The position numbers and the translations under genes are program-made. Below, one piece after another: positions 32,065 through 32,255 of a stretch of 32,255 bases of DNA (its first letter is position 1; each line of letters starts with the position of its first letter). The stretch lies in assembly GCA_019508115.1 (NCBI GenBank), contig JAEKMC010000072.1, positions 1 through 32,255 on the forward strand, written 5' to 3'. Origin of the DNA: Sphingomonas sp. (GTDB lineage: Bacteria; Pseudomonadota; Alphaproteobacteria; Sphingomonadales; Sphingomonadaceae). Below the pieces are notes generated by a model. That model ran no database searches, was not told where the DNA came from, and saw nothing but the letters and a program-made list of their open reading frames with translations.

Positions 32065-32255
32065 GCGACGACGACCTTGTTGCGACCGCTGCGCTTGGCT
32101 TCGTAGAGTGCCACGTCGGCGCGCTTGAGCATCGACGAGGTGATCTCGTCATCCTCGCGGCTGAGTTCGGCGATGCCGGCCGAGAAGGTCAGGCGGCCCA
32201 GGGTCTGGCCGGTGGCGTTGATCTTCAGGTCGCGCGCGCCGATCGCCGCACGGAT
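32061..32255 (-). CDS. Diguanylate cyclase (GGDEF) C-terminal fragment (truncated by window end)
   Basis: The last 64 residues of a leftward gene are present. They contain LTFSAGIAEL followed by LKRADVALYEAKRSGRNKVVV, the characteristic end of a GGDEF domain that makes cyclic di-GMP from two GTP. The GGDEF signature itself and any sensory domain lie beyond the window, so activity cannot be judged. The TAA stop is at 32061-32063 and overlaps the convergent S1/P1 stop TAG (shared TTAG). Confidence 0.93.
   Translation of the reverse strand: MRAAIGARDLKINATGQTLGRLTFSAGIAELSREDDEITSSMLKRADVALYEAKRSGRNKVVVA

Overview
The window looks like chromosomal DNA from an alphaproteobacterium, most likely a sphingomonad (Sphingomonadales). 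This is an inference from uniformly GC-rich sequence, from gene families common in that order (transmembrane LytTR regulators, membrane-anchored winged-helix/TPR regulators beside a TonB-type receptor, DUF2147, SleB-like hydrolases, AI-2E-family permeases), and from a short intergenic palindrome built on CCAGC-GAAA-GCTGG. Genes are tightly packed, with many ATGA/GTGA overlaps. I saw no insertion sequence, phage gene, CRISPR array or rRNA.

Left part (1-7688): the end of an OmpR-type response regulator and its histidine kinase; a convergent membrane LytTR regulator; an exported DUF1579-like protein; then an AIM24-family protein translationally coupled to a membrane-anchored winged-helix/TPR regulator, followed by a TonB-dependent-receptor-like outer membrane protein.

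Middle part (7685-18813): a fatty-acid divergon. Leftward run thiolase, a 3-hydroxyacyl-CoA dehydrogenase/enoyl-CoA hydratase fusion, acyl-CoA dehydrogenase, nitronate monooxygenase and acyl-CoA thioesterase II. Rightward run a DUF2147 protein, a FadL-like porin, an acyl-CoA ligase and a MerR-type regulator. The 172-bp divergent region holds a spaced inverted repeat whose arms both contain TTGACG. The set covers fatty acid import, activation, beta-oxidation and thioester release, with a likely local regulator.

Right part (18810-32255): an exported MBL-fold protein with one altered metal ligand, coupled to an exported methyltransferase; an exported nucleoside-hydrolase-like protein with a degraded Asp motif; trmB; a membrane-anchored cytochrome c; prephenate dehydratase; a four-gene SGNH-SGNH-MBOAT-small membrane protein cluster that looks like an envelope or polysaccharide O-acylation system; a cell wall hydrolase; an AI-2E-family permease; tRNA-Asp(GUC) with a recognisable promoter; an S1/P1 nuclease; and the C-terminal end of a GGDEF protein.

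The best candidates for less-described biology are the SGNH/SGNH/MBOAT/small-protein cluster, the AIM24-regulator-receptor unit, and the exported enzyme homologues with altered active sites. No search could be run, so family assignments rest on motifs read by eye.
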